DNA of 64,000 bases from Limnomonas spitsbergensis (lineage: Eukaryota; Chlorophyta; Chlorophyceae; Chlamydomonadales), in the NCBI GenBank assembly GCA_037349105.1, contig JAYJMM010000004.1, forward strand, positions 4,119,001 through 4,183,000, written 5' to 3'. The translations under genes and the position numbers were made by a program. The notes below the pieces were generated by a model, which saw only the letters and a list, made by a program, of their open reading frames with translations, was not told the DNA's origin and made no database searches. Numbering within the stretch: position 1 is the first letter of the stretch; each line of letters opens with the position of its first letter. Of the stretch, positions 53,590 through 64,000 are shown in pieces.

Positions 53590-55499
53590 TTACCTCATTC
53601 GTCCCATCCCAGGTGGCGGCTCCATGAACCGACCTCCGGCCCCTTGAGGAGGCCCAGGGGGCGGTCGCTTGAAGGCACTCAGAGTCCCACCCCCACGCCC
53701 CCCTCGACCCCCCCTGAAGCCTCCCCCCATGGGCCCGTCCCTCCTCCCCATAAAGTCCATGCGTGCTGGGGGTTCCCCCTTAAGCTCAGCTGCCTCTCGT
53801 CGCAACGCAAAGACCTCCCGTTGCAGCTCCTCAGCTTCTTCGTCAAGCATGCAACAATGGTCCTCTAATTCCATGCAGCTCGTACGCATCTCAGTGGCAA
53901 AGTCCTTAGCCATGGCCAGCTGCGCTACAAGCTGATGTTTTTCCCCCTCAGCAAGCTCTCTGCCCATCTCCTCGTTCTCGTCCGCAAGCGTGCGGCACTT
54001 GGCCATGAGCTGCCGCCCAATCTTACTGAGCTCCAGGAACAGATGCAGCGAGGGGGCCAAGTGGCAAAGGAAAGGGCTGGCGTGAGTCATCTTGTGGTAT
54101 CTCAAGCAGCAGACAGCAGATGAATCCGTCAGGCGCAACACAAACCCCTGCACATGCCAGACATAATCGAATCTGACAAATTACCTTTCTTGCGTGAAGT
54201 TGGTTGCTGCCAGCTCTTCTTGCACATGCCTCAGTTCCTTCTCCTTGGCCTCAAGCTCAGCCTTCATGCGATTGAACTCCTTGTTAAGGGCAGGGTCGAG
54301 TAGAAGCTGCTTAAGCTGAACCACATTGGGGTCCGCCGTGGTCCATGCTATGTTAAGCTCACGCCGCAGTTCCACCGCCTGCACCATGTCAAGGGTGGTA
54401 ATCCATTAAGCGCGATCCTGTCCAATGCCTGAGGAGTAGCCATCGCGTATTGAAGTTTTTAAAGCGCAGGCCTTTATGTGATGCACAAGCTTTTCTGTTT
54501 TAGGCTTTGCAGCATCGGTCGGCCTGCTGTCCGCACCTCAAGGTTGCGCTCAGCCAGCTGTATACTCAAGGCGGCCTCCCTTCTGCGAACCGCCTTCAAC
54601 TCTTCCTAAAAAAGATAAGAGGGAACATGACAGCTCACTAACAGGAGGGATCATAACAAGACATGGGATGATAATAATGCATCCTCTTGGGTTCCAGATT
54701 ACAATACAAATACAACAGAAACGAGAAGGCATGCGCTTCTTGTAACTGAAGGTGCCTGCATTGTAATAGAAGGAACAGTTCTTACCTGAAGAGCTTGCTC
54801 TGAGGCCCTGGTCCGCTGCACTGCCTCCTGGACGGACTGAGTGTCTGGCTCCCGTGAAGCACCAGCAGAAAACCCGCACAGGGTCGCAATTTCCCTGAAC
54901 GCTAATCGCCATCGGTCAGCGGCCATCAGGCTCTCCATAAGTTTTTTCTGCACAAGAAACATCGCCTCCACCTCTTTAGCTGTTCGTCATGCTATCAACA
55001 GTTGGTGGGGAAAACAGCATGACCATATAGCATGGGCAAATGTTTTAACCCTAAAACAAACCTGGAGCTCTTTCATTTTCCCATCTGAATCTTGATGCCT
55101 GGCATCAGGTTAAAACACACGTTACGAGTCAGCAATTGGAAAAGGAGGGCATGGGAGGAGGGGAATGGCATTCTGTATTTGCCCATGTCACCTCAATGGC
55201 TGATCCATGCTCTCAGTCCGAACATCCCCTTGTTCAAGCTGCAAACGACAGATCGAAATTCTGTTACGCTAGTAGGCTATGATCAGCAGCGTGAGAACTA
55301 GGCCGGGGTGCCGAGATGTACCTGATCGTCATCCATGTACCCATGCTCAATGTCATCGTCCCCCAGCTCCTGTTTTACATCATCTTGATAAATATCTTGA
55401 CCGCCGATGTCGCCATAGAGATCGTCCTCCTATCGATAGGAGCGAAGTCATGAGATCGTCTTTGTCCCACGCACCCGAAAATAAATACCTTACCTCCAT
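53590..55499 (-). CDS. FIP37/WTAP-like subunit of the m6A RNA methyltransferase complex, eight exons
   Basis: About 352 residues. Exons (minus): 55499-55494, 55429-55322, 55238-55192, 55098-55062, 54947-54786, 54605-54537, 54378-54185, 54025-53590; every phase fits. WTAP/FIP37 is the nuclear adaptor that holds METTL3/METTL14-type writers (MTA/MTB in plants) and is also linked to splicing. The N-terminus is acidic (EDDLYGDIGGQDIYQDD). A long coiled coil follows, with ELNIAWTTADPNVVQLKQL and the family signature IGRQLMAKCRTLADENEEMG. The C-terminal tail is RGG-like (GGGFRGGRGGRGGG) and Pro-rich, which may bind RNA. The first coding exon is only six bases (ATG GAG). It is divergent from the G-patch gene with about 110 bp between the starts. 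Confidence 0.9.
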
Positions 55500-55610
55500 A
55501 TCGAAATCCAAACTACAGACACAGTAATCGATATAAAAAAGTTTCGAGAGAAGTGAATCCTGTGCCAACGGGGTGCATGTGAGCAACGCGGTGGTTCAAA
55601 GGGGCCGGCA
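55500..55610. promoter_or_regulatory. Short bidirectional promoter region
   Basis: Lies between the divergent starts of FIP37 (55499, minus) and the G-patch gene (ATG 55611 or further in, plus). A TATAAAA sits at 55532-55538 in plus orientation, about 75 bases before ATG 55611, in a good place to serve the G-patch gene. No other element was recognised. Confidence 0.4.
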
Positions 55611-58072
55611 ATGGGCGGGGGCCGACAGTCCTGCCTGGAGTGTGAAGCCGTACATTTGTTTGGACATGAGTGGCCACTGCAGGATACTACTTATTTATTC
55701 TGCAATTATTTGTATAAATGGGTAATGTTGAGCCTGTTGCAGAGGCACCCCCCGCCTTGTACCAGGTGCGGCTGCCCTAACAGGTCATCAGAGATTAGGG
55801 CTGGAGTCGACGTGGCGTGTAGCAATCGCGTCGTCATGAGCATCATGTGTTTGTCATCTAACATCCTCTGGTTATCTACCTCTCAGGGGGTGGACAAGGC
55901 ATCCGTCTCCTACCGGCTGCTGTCCAGCATGGGATGGCGAGAGGGCGAGGGCCTGGTAAGTTGCTTAATTTTAAGTTGATGTGAAGGCTGCTGCGTCCGG
56001 AAGAGCCATCCATTACACTTTCGATGTCATTTCCTCCAGGGTGCAAACAAGCAAGGCATTACTGGGCACATTAAGGTCAAGAAGAAATTCGACGCACAGG
56101 GAGTGGGAGCGGTAGGTTGCACAAGTAATTCGTAAGGATGATGATATAAAAGCTTCACATGCATTCAGGCTGCACACCGTAAGTGTAACCCTTTCTTACC
56201 TACAGGCTGAGCAAGTTAACCGTCAACGAGACTGGACCACTGGGATGATGCACTTTGACAGTATACTATCAAATCTGAAAGAGGTCACTGCAAAGCACGA
56301 GTCCAGCTCTGACAGCGATAGCGATGGAGACCAGGCAAAGGTGTGTGGCATGCATGAGCAGAAAATAGCAAGTGTCATGTCAGTAGAAGCGAGCGCCCTC
56401 CCAGTAGTGAAAGCCATATCATGCCATGCATCACTGTCATGTGAAATTGGCCGTACTGATACCTCACATCAAAATGCAAGAGACTTTCCCAATTAGTACT
56501 ACCGTCTTCCTTACCTCCCCCTGCCATGAACTAGGCGATTGTCATCAAGAAGCTGGGAAAGCCTAAGAAAGACTTGTCAGCAAAGGCAGTACGTCGGCAA
56601 GCCAGGAAAACCGAGAAGGCAGCACCTGTCAGCAGCAGTGATGACAGTGAAGAAGAGGAGGTGTCTGCAAAGAAGACTAAGGCTGCCAAGGCCAAGCTGG
56701 CTACCCACGTCGGAAGGTAGCCTACTCAATTTTTGTTATGCAGGCAGAGATGTGCGCTTTGAACAAACCTCTATATCTGTGTTCTTGCTGCCACGAGAAG
56801 GGCCAGTGGCTCAACCTTAATGCCATTTCCCCTGCTTCTCAGATATCACAAACGGGAAAATTCCAAGAGGGTGGGCGGGTACTCGGCCGAGGATCTTGCG
56901 GCTATTCTGGGGGCCTCTGCTGGTACTGCTGAAGTGTCAGGCCCGAGGGAGATTCAGGCAGTGCACGAGGACAGTGACGCCTCCTCGGCAGGCCATGTCT
57001 CAGACGCTGACGACAAAGCCTCCGCGCAGCCGGAAAGCTATGCTGACCAGCCTAAGAGCTGGTGGTCAGGGCTGTTTGTCAGGGCCGGCCGCATGGGCAG
57101 CACCAAGCATGAACTCCGGAGCCGGAAAGTGCAGAGCAGTGCTGACGATGCAGCGGCCTCTGAGGCTGCAGCAGAGCCCAAGAGCAGGGTGGTGGGCTTC
57201 AGTGAACAGGACCAAGAGAACCTGTACACAAAAGTGAGGCGAAAGGGTCAGGAAACAATTCAGGGCTAGCCTCGGCACTGAGCAGAAAACCACATTACGG
57301 TGGATGAGTTGGTTTCTTCTCTTCCTCTCTCTTTCATGATACTCTGCAACTAAAGGAGAGATTGTTTGATATTCGTATGTCTTGCTGAGTTTTGGAGAGC
57401 AAGATTTCTTAACTCGGCGCTCCCTGTTCACTCGTGCAGGTCCAGCTGAACGCTGTGCATGGTAAGCAAGGTTTGGGACGCTCCGGTGCGCCCAAGAAGG
57501 TGGGGGGCGCCAACTGGTGCGGCAACAAAACGAAGATTGGCAGCGACAGCGACGATGAGCCGACCGTGGATGATGCCACTGGCAGGGATGGCGACTCGAG
57601 CAGCGAGGACGAGGCTGATGTTGCAGTGGTGGTGCTTGCGTCAAAGAAAGAGCTGGCAGATGGGCATGTGTGCAAGGAGGTGATCAGGGTGGTGCCGGCT
57701 CTGCTGCCGTCGGTGCCGGAGGGTGGACAAGGGAAGCGCAGGAAGAAGGTTGGAGCATTGGAGGTGGGAGACACGGAGGCTGGCTTGACTGGATCCAAGG
57801 GCGGGAATGGGGTGGATGTGTCGAGTCAACCTGCAGTGCAGGCCAGCTCGTCTGCAGAGAAAGTGAAATGGAAGAAGCTGGCAAGGAACCTGCTGAAGGA
57901 GGCGCCAAAGCAGAAGATGAAGGTGCACCTGCTTCGCAAAAGAGTGTTGGAGGCGGCGGGTTTAGGCAAAGATGAGGATTGTGCTGAGCAGTCCGGAAAG
58001 AAGCTTCTGAAGAAGTTGAAGTCTTTCCCTGAACTGTTTGAGGTAGCTGAGAAGTTCATCCGACTGTTGTGA
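55611..58072 (+). CDS. G-patch domain protein (PINX1/GPATCH4-like, nucleolar type)
   Basis: Supported exons: 55887-55954, 56040-56111, 56206-56340, 56535-56716, 56843-57233, 57440-58072. The first exon is not resolved; it may start at ATG 55611 (MGGGRQS), or the frame may open at ATG 55839. The G-patch is spread over exons 2-3: RLLSSMGWREGEGL, then GANKQGITGHIKVKKKFDAQGVGA. G-patches bind RNA and activate DEAH helicases. It is followed by RDWTTGMMHFDSILSNL (as in PINX1-type proteins), Ser/Asp/Glu runs (SSSDSDSDGD, SSSDDSEEEE), lysine-rich blocks typical of nucleolar proteins, KQGLGRSGAPKKVGG and a basic helical C-terminus ending EVAEKFIRLL. The likely role is ribosome biogenesis or RNA processing. 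Confidence 0.85.
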
Positions 58073-58311
58073 AACATGATGTGAGCGTTTTGCGGTCCTG
58101 AGCTTAGGAAATACTTCAATTCAGCTGGCCAGGTCAAGTTTTTTTCTTTTATTCTGTATGGCCTTTTCCGTAGTGATATGTCACCTGGCAGATATTGAGC
58201 ATCTGATATCGTATTGTTCATATTGAGACACCCCTCCGTAGATAAAGCTCGTTTTCCATCACCAACCAAGATTCCTCACCTACCAGGCTGTCAGGTACTT
58301 TCTGATCACTG

Positions 58312-59540
58312 CTAGTGCTGAGATACCGGCTGCTGCTCAGCCACTGGGCTCAATCCATGTCGAAGAGCTGCTATGCCAATTATCTTTCTAAGTTTACCCC
58401 ACCTCCTCTCTGACCCCTTCAAGGTTAAGAGGAGTCACTCAAAAGCCCATACACAGAAACTGCATGCATTGGTACCCGTCGATGCGACGCCAATTCTGTA
58501 ATGGCTGAATATGGGTGTTGATTGTTGAATGCTATGTACTCCTGATATAAAATAAATTTACCGGCTGTCTGCGTGATGAGCTCAGTGAGCGTACCGTTAC
58601 GATGCAATGACGTAGCCACAAGAAGGTAGGAGCCAGAGCTCCAGGATCTGAAGCTGATTTGAACTTGGCCTCGGGTGGATCTCATCAGCACAGCGGAGGC
58701 ATTGACCATTCGATGCAATTAATATCCTGTCACATCAAGAGCCTTCATGAGACCAGGGTGGACATCTACAGCGATATGGACAGCAGGGCTCCAGAACTGC
58801 AGATTACCGGGAGGGCTACAAGATGGAAAACTTAAGATACTGCACTCCCCTGGTGGGGTACGCTTTGTTCACATAAGAAACTGACATGCAGGTAGATTCC
58901 AGTCCAAATGTTGTGAAGACACTGACCACACTTAAAATGTGGCGCCCCCTCAATGGGTCGAAGTGCCTGTGCAAGGTCTGGTAAATCAACACAAATTGAA
59001 TGTACGGTAAGTGCTATTTTAAGAGTGGCCACTGAAACCGAGGGATAGCTTAAGGCCTGCAGTAGTCAGATAGTGTGGCACATTCTGCAACAACGACCAA
59101 GCCCCTTCAAAGTGACCCCTGAAGTTCTGAAAAATATGAACTTAGCATACGGTATTTGGAAGGTCCCACCGCCCAGTCAGCGGTTACAGTTGGGGAGCAT
59201 AGTCCATGAAAGTCTCTCTTGTTGAAAAGTCTGAACCATTCCAAACAGGTTCACAGGAACCCCTGTAGGTAATCAGCGTATCCGCTTAACCAAAATAATT
59301 ATGCATGAAATTGTGCTCGTAAATGGAAAACCAACGAAATTCAGTAAATCTGTTAGAACCAGGGGTAAAACCCCTAATTATAAGCTTCATAAGTTCGAGT
59401 CACATGCCAACATGATTGATTCTTCAAAATGAAGCTCCATCTGGAAGCTTCAATCAAATCAAGGTGCAAGAACATACCGATATGAACCAAGGTGTCAAAT
59501 TGCGGATTGCCGCTTCAGTAAGAATATCCCCTTCCTTCAT
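58312..59540 (-). CDS. Unidentified spliced gene (partial model)
   Basis: Pieces that look coding on the minus strand: MKEGDILTEAAIRNLTPWFIS (59540-59478, before a GTATGT donor); TLITYRGSCEPVWNGSDFST... (about 59265-59180); LAQALRPIEGAPHFKCGQCL...IYLH (about 58990-58897); FWSPAVHIAVDVHPGLMKAL (about 58802-58742); GQVQISFRSWSSGSYLLVAT (about 58680-58568); and a short tail ending PVSQH before TAG (58314-58312). Junctions from the third piece on join in phase at GT-AG or near-consensus sites. The joint between pieces one and two does not, so an exon is missing or misplaced. A CX2C pair is visible. I do not recognise the family. It lies head-to-tail behind the SNF2-like gene and converges on the G-patch gene. 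Confidence 0.4.
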
Positions 59541-59748
59541 GCAGTTTTGTTGTTACTGCTTTAAGGTTCATGATTAGCATGAGGCCCATCCAGACATGCC
59601 ATGGCACCAGCTCCTCTATGTCTACATCAAAACATACATCCCTTCAAATACTGGGTAAAAGCAACTCCGACGGTTGCTGTTTGATGGCGCAAATGGGGAC
59701 GGAACATTTGTGCGTTTATTTCAGTTAAGTTGCTACCCAAGCATCAGG

Positions 59749-61584
59749 CTAGGCTTTTGATCCGGAGAAATAATCATACAGGTTGATTGCTGTGTCACGA
59801 CGCGGCTGCGCCAGGTCCACCTCCTCAGCTGTGCGGCTTATGACAAAGCGGTCCACGATTGTCTGAGAGCAACGTCAGGTTGAAAGACTGGTGAACATTT
59901 AATGCAGGCATATGTCCGTAAAAGTGCAACAAGGAAAATTGCCAATGCTGGTGCAACGTTATAGCTGGACATGTGCAACGGTTTATGGACTGTGGCGGAC
60001 GTCCCAGCATGGACGTAGAAGTTTTACCTGGATCCGGCCGATGATGTCGGGGAGGAGCTCTTCTGCCAGTGACAGCAGCTCCGTCACTCCAGCATGGATA
60101 TGCCGCCATGAGTCCGGCAGAACAAGCTGCAACAGTGGCCATAGGTCCTCGATGTCCTGCCCAGAGCCCTGAGCAGGGTGAGAGCCTACAAAAAGGGAAG
60201 AGCAGAGTCAAGATTACAGCATAGGGTAATTGCACAACCTTTATTGAGAACTCGCTGATATTGTCAGCGTAGCATTATTATGAGTTGCCGTACTTGTGAG
60301 CAGCAGGATGCCTGGTTTGCCCTGGAGCCTCTGCGCCAGCTCCACGTTCTGGGGCACCTGCTGCCGGCTAGACGCATCCAAGACGATATGCTTGACTGGA
60401 TACTGCTGCAGGGACTGCTGCTCGGCATCGAAGGTCTCATAGCTCATCAGGATCACCCGTGTCAGGGGGTTGGCTTGGTCACCTTAAAAACAACAAATTG
60501 AATGGTTGTCAATCCAGCTGTTTGGACGCCTTCTCATGCTGTCATTTGTTAAAAGCAGGCCACGATTCCAAATAACTGTGGCTCACAAGGTCTCATACCA
60601 GCACTTCCTCTTACCTTGGCAGCTACACAGGAGGCCCATCATGTCCCTGCTCCCTGATAATGAGCTGTACATGTGAACCAGTAGTCCTTGGGGCAGCAGC
60701 CGGTGCAGTTCGTCTGACCAGCTAATCAGGGAGCTGGAACTGGCAACAATCAGGAAGGGTCCGCCGATGCCCCTGTTCTTCAGTAATGCCAGCAGACCCA
60801 CAACTTGAACCTGCAAATTTGAACCAGACAATTTTGAATGAGACTTAGGGCTTAGAATTAAAACAATAGGCTGGCTAGATTGACAGGCTGGCAAGGTAAG
60901 AAACCACCGTTATACCTGACGGTCAAGAAGTAGCTCGTCTGACAAAACTCCATTCAGCCTGCTCATGCACAGGTTTCCAAGCCACTTGACACCTGCGAGA
61001 CATTAAGATTGAAGGGTAAATTAAAATGGGTAGGCTGTGGAGGGGTAAGCCATGGCATGCAGTGTGACAATAGGCAAGGAGTACAACCCACCTTCCAGCT
61101 GGTGGCTCCGGAGCTCTCCATTGAGACAGGGCAGCAGGTCCTGCGATGGATCATGTACCAATCTTACATGACTGGAATTAATGTGATGTGGTTGGAACTC
61201 ATGCAAGGCAGAGCCATGCAAGATACATGAAAGTGGCTTTGATTCAGCATGCACACCTGAGTGGGCGTCCGAGGAATGGCCAAGTGTACCGCTGAAAGAC
61301 ACTGGTCCTGGCCCCGGGCTACAGGCGAGCATCTCTTCCGCTTTCTTTGCTCAAATGCCGATTTCAGGTTGTTGGGAGCCCCTCTTGCGGCCTCCCGTAT
61401 ACTTTCTTGAGAGTTCTGCGCTAAGAGCGTCGCATAATCACTCGTCTGATTCAAAAGATCGACGACGTGTTGCTTGAAAACGTCCTTGCTCTACAGAAAG
61501 AGGGGGAAACGTTTAAACCTGTGCAGATAGATGATCGATTGCACCAGATAGGCGACGGCTCACCATTCTCTCATGAAGCGACAT
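59749..61584 (-). CDS. Short SNF2-like protein with degenerate ATPase motifs, eight exons
   Basis: About 345 residues. Exons (minus): 61584-61564, 61490-61257, 61140-61092, 60992-60916, 60810-60615, 60482-60294, 60185-60028, 59862-59749; all phases match. It matches the first RecA-like lobe of SNF2 remodellers: LRSHQLEGVKWLGNL (Q-motif region), LNGVLSDELLLDRQ where DEMGLGKT is expected, GPFLIVASSSSLISWSDEL (motif Ia), MSYETF, HIVLDASSRQ where VDEGHR is expected, ILLLTS (motif III), EDLWPLLQLVLPDSW, and VDRFVISRTAEEVDL (like LRPFLLRRLKxDV). Walker A Gly-Lys-Thr and Walker B Glu are absent, and the stop comes before any helicase C-terminal lobe. Frame is kept across eight exons, so it may be a retained pseudo-enzyme rather than a pseudogene. 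Function unknown; a chromatin scaffold role is a guess. Confidence 0.75.
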
Positions 61585-62054
61585 GGCCCTCCAAAGAACA
61601 CCCTGTTATACCAGATTGAACTCAGGAGGCAAGACAAAATCTCCTCGGAAGACTCCTAGTCCTCAGTCCACTTTGTCCTGCTGAGCGATGCTGTTTTAAG
61701 AGAGGGTAGACGAGGACAAGCCTGTATGGTTTTTAACCGATCGTTAAGAACGTGCTATGCTACGCGCTTGTTCGCTCTGAGAGCTGCTGAAATTGTAAAA
61801 TTGGAAATTCGTATGTAGATCTTTGGATTTACGTACTACAGATCTATGGGTACTGTAACCTTCACGGCAATGGAATTTTCAACGATTACAAATCATGAAC
61901 GGTATGCCCAGCGATTCCGGTCTGCATCTACCGGTATACTCCAATCAGATACTGTTCGAGATGCCTCATAATCGAGGCTTTCATTCCCCTAGGGAAGGCG
62001 TGTTTGAGCTCTACCACATGAATATCTGATGTGATAACAGGAAGCAGTAGGCAT
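61585..62054. other. Intergenic gap between the SNF2-like gene and RPP30
   Basis: 470 bp holding the promoter side of the SNF2-like gene and the 3' flank of RPP30. A TACCGGTA palindrome is at 61929-61936. Nothing else was recognised. Confidence 0.4.
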
Positions 62055-62468
62055 TCATGAACGCTTTCTTTTGCCAGCCTCGCCCAAGGATCCGTTCACA
62101 GATCCCATCTGCCCACTTCCAATCTCAGCCTTATCTCGAGAAGCTTCCAAAGCTGTAATCGGCGCTGCCGTTGTAAGAGGAGCACTGCTGCAAGCGACAT
62201 GAATAGCACTGGCATGCAGCTTCCTGGTAGCTGCCCGAGTTATGACTGCCTGGCAGTTGCCCGTGATAGCCTCCACAGCCCGATGCTGAGAGATTCCAAA
62301 CAGCATTGCCATGTTGACCACATCATGTGGGCCTCTCAGCTCCATCGCGTTGCGTGCACCACTGCTTAACACTAGGCAGCGGCCACGCAATATCCGTGCA
62401 AGTGCTTGAGCGTTACTGAACAGATGCCGCCGAGATGTGGGGTCGCGGAGGGCGGATGAGTATAGCAC
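62055..62468 (-). CDS. RNase P/MRP subunit RPP30, C-terminal exon only
   Basis: The last exon (62468-62055) encodes about 137 residues after a TGTAG acceptor. It matches the C-terminal part of Rpp30: YSSALRDPTSRRHLFSNAQA (family: YSPAIRDxxxRR), CLVLSSGARNAMELRGPHDV (family: ISSGAxxxxxLRGPYDV), NMAMLFGISQHRAVEAITGN and a basic tail ending GKRKRS. Rpp30 is a TIM-barrel protein subunit of RNase P, which cleaves 5' leaders from pre-tRNA. Upstream exons should lie at higher coordinates, but none was recognised to 64000, so the intron is long, repeat-filled, or the gene runs off the window. Confidence 0.85.
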   Translation of the reverse strand: MLYSSALRDPTSRRHLFSNAQALARILRGRCLVLSSGARNAMELRGPHDVVNMAMLFGISQHRAVEAITGNCQAVITRAATRKLHASAIHVACSSAPLTTAAPITALEASRDKAEIGSGQMGSVNGSLGEAGKRKRS

Positions 62469-63289
62469 CTACAGTGGGGCCATTGATGATTTTATTATTA
62501 TTATTGGAAATTAGAAGTACAAGTGAGTGACCGTAAATGAGCTACGAAGCAAATCTAAGACCTGGGGCACTTCAGAGAGGAGCCAGCCATTGCAGTGATA
62601 TGGGGAGCAGGATGAGTCCCTTCCGAGTTGGCAACTCTATCAGCTCTCTCCTGGACACTCCCATGGGCGAGCTGTCTTTGGCACATGGTTGCCTCCCCCT
62701 GGTTGCCTTCATGCCCCTCCATGCAGTGCTCGTCCCCCTTTCCACCGCCCCCTCTTCCCTCTCTTCCTTATGGGATGAAGGTGCTGGCTGACATGGTACC
62801 ACGAATAAGAGTATCAGACCCTGTCAAAATGGGGCCTTCTCGCAATGTTTCTGTTTCTATTTGATGTTGTGGACCTCGGGAGGTACATAAGCCACATCTA
62901 AAACTTGAAAATTGCAAGAGGCTAGGGCGACATGCACCTATCTATTTCGAGGGGCGATTGTTTTCTGGACAGGGTGCCCGACAAGGGGACATACCACGCT
63001 TAGGCGTTTTTATCACACGCCCTAGAATTGTTTATCTGTAAATCCTTGCCACCCTATCACCTGCCCCCATCGATTAAATACCAGTAGGCAGGCAGGCAGT
63101 GTGAATCTTCAATACCGGCATGTTAATAATTGGGCTGGTTAGGAAATTGGCCAGGCCCGTATACTGTAGTATACACTCTTATTTCAGAACCGTAGAATTT
63201 CAATAGGGCTTAAGCATTAAATTATTTAATGCAGACCAATTCATTTTTTCATGTCATCAGCTGGGTCATCAGTCCTTTTAAGCTCGCAA
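62469..63289. other. Probable RPP30 intron or intergenic sequence
   Basis: No coding exon was recognised on either strand. A short ATT repeat (TTATTATTATT) lies near 62491-62502. ORFs of up to 84 codons at 62537-62864 have no recognised domain. Confidence 0.35.
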
Positions 63290-63880
63290 CAAAACATTTC
63301 TTTAATTTCACGAGCCTTTTTCTCCTTCAGTTTCCAGTCAAAAATAAGCCAATCAGTCATTGAAACGACAGTCAGCATCAGCCACTACTGCTGCAGTGTT
63401 AGTGCTGTGTGCAAGACCGCCTGAGTGCCTGGCATGCGCGGCTCATCTTCTACCCCTCAGCTTCCCTCCCCCTCGCATTCCCTCCCCCTCATCACCCCCC
63501 TCATCGCCCCTCCTCGCCCCTCCTCGCCCCCCTCATCATCAGCCTCGAAATCCACAGCCTCAGCCTCAGACTCAACAGCCTCGACATGCACTACCTCTGT
63601 TGGGCTCCTGGGGGCTCTAACGGAAGCGGCCTCCTGATCTGAATTGGATACCGTTACTATTCCGTTACGACTTACAAGGTAGGAGGGAGTGCTCAGCCCA
63701 CCAGGACTCAATTGATGTCCAGGGCTGGGCAGCTGAAGACAGTTGCATGGATCCATATTCCCCCATATGCGACCGGGAGTTGGGAAGACCGACAGCTTCT
63801 TTTACCGACCCGTTGCGTGCTTGTAAATGCGGCAGGACAAGTATTTGAACGAGTACCGTATGGTTCATTTCCCCTTAAAT
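63290..63880 (-). repeat. Interspersed repeat R, copy 2, with an internal pyrimidine-rich expansion
   Basis: The inverted relative of the repeat at 49.69-50.08 kb, sharing the blocks listed there. It is longer because of an internal plus-strand pyrimidine tract at 63450-63540 (units like CCCCTCATC and CGCCCCTCCT). The tract explains the three overlapping Ser/Pro-rich ORFs here. Confidence 0.65.
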
Positions 63881-64000
63881 CAACAGATATTTCACGCACA
63901 TGCTATTCATTAGCCCTTCAAATGCTGGCATGACGATATGCGAGTGTGGCTATGGCATTTGCTGCCCATACGTGGCGTATACACTGGTTGAAAGCGTTTC

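Noticed and set aside
53644..53935. Plus-strand Pro/Ser-rich ORFs opposite FIP37
   Set aside because: They are the complement of the RGG-like and coiled-coil coding exon of FIP37.
59390..59412. Possible tRNA T-loop (GTTCGAGTC)
   Set aside because: The flanking bases do not form a T-stem and no acceptor or anticodon arms were found.
63409..63642. Three overlapping Ser/Pro-rich plus-strand ORFs
   Set aside because: They arise from the pyrimidine-rich expansion inside repeat R copy 2.

Overview
The window looks like nuclear DNA of a photosynthetic eukaryote, most likely a green alga or streptophyte alga. The genes are spliced (GT-AG introns, often 80-600 bases). The set is plant-like: a CtpA-type D1 C-terminal processing protease, FIP37/WTAP, ELF5/WBP11 and a plant-type beta carbonic anhydrase. 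The species cannot be told from the sequence alone. All exon coordinates were worked out by eye from homology, reading frame and splice signals.

Layout. Positions 1-1821 hold no intact gene. Positions 1826-20808 are one very large, apparently young retroelement with a single uninterrupted 5276-codon ORF (3180-19010). Its order is Gag-like regions with zinc knuckles, a protease-like motif, a hydrophobic segment, Ty3/gypsy reverse transcriptase and RNase H, a DNMT3/DRM-like cytosine-C5 methyltransferase, a DDE integrase and a PHD finger. Its terminal repeats are not ordinary LTRs. They are split direct repeats (X1 - internal - Y1 - X2 - Y2), bounded by TG/CA and a possible 4-bp target duplication.

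Host genes follow: V-ATPase subunit a (22011-27286, +); a possible two-exon 74-aa gene (28745-29050, -); CtpA protease (32227-37009, -); ribosomal protein uS11/RPS14 (37813-38978, -); WBP11/ELF5 splicing factor (44786-47064, +); beta carbonic anhydrase (48346-52075, +); FIP37/WTAP (53590-55499, -), divergent from a G-patch protein (about 55611-58072, +); an unidentified spliced gene (58312-59540, -); a short SNF2-like protein whose Walker A and B motifs are both degenerate (59749-61584, -); and the 3' end of RNase P subunit RPP30 (62055-62468, -).

Between and inside these genes lie at least four decayed copies of one LINE family (about 20.8, 29.8-32.0, 40.7-42.4 and 47.6 kb). There is also a second LINE remnant with an RNase H domain (43.7-44.4 kb), a SINE-like repeat that recurs in introns, a 350-550 bp repeat present at 49.7 and 63.4 kb, and several minisatellite-like arrays.

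The host genes are independent housekeeping functions (membrane energetics, translation, RNA processing, photosystem repair, carbon supply) and are not an operon. Two neighbours, FIP37 and WBP11, act in mRNA processing. The most notable object is the methyltransferase-bearing split-repeat retroelement, followed by the SNF2 pseudo-ATPase.
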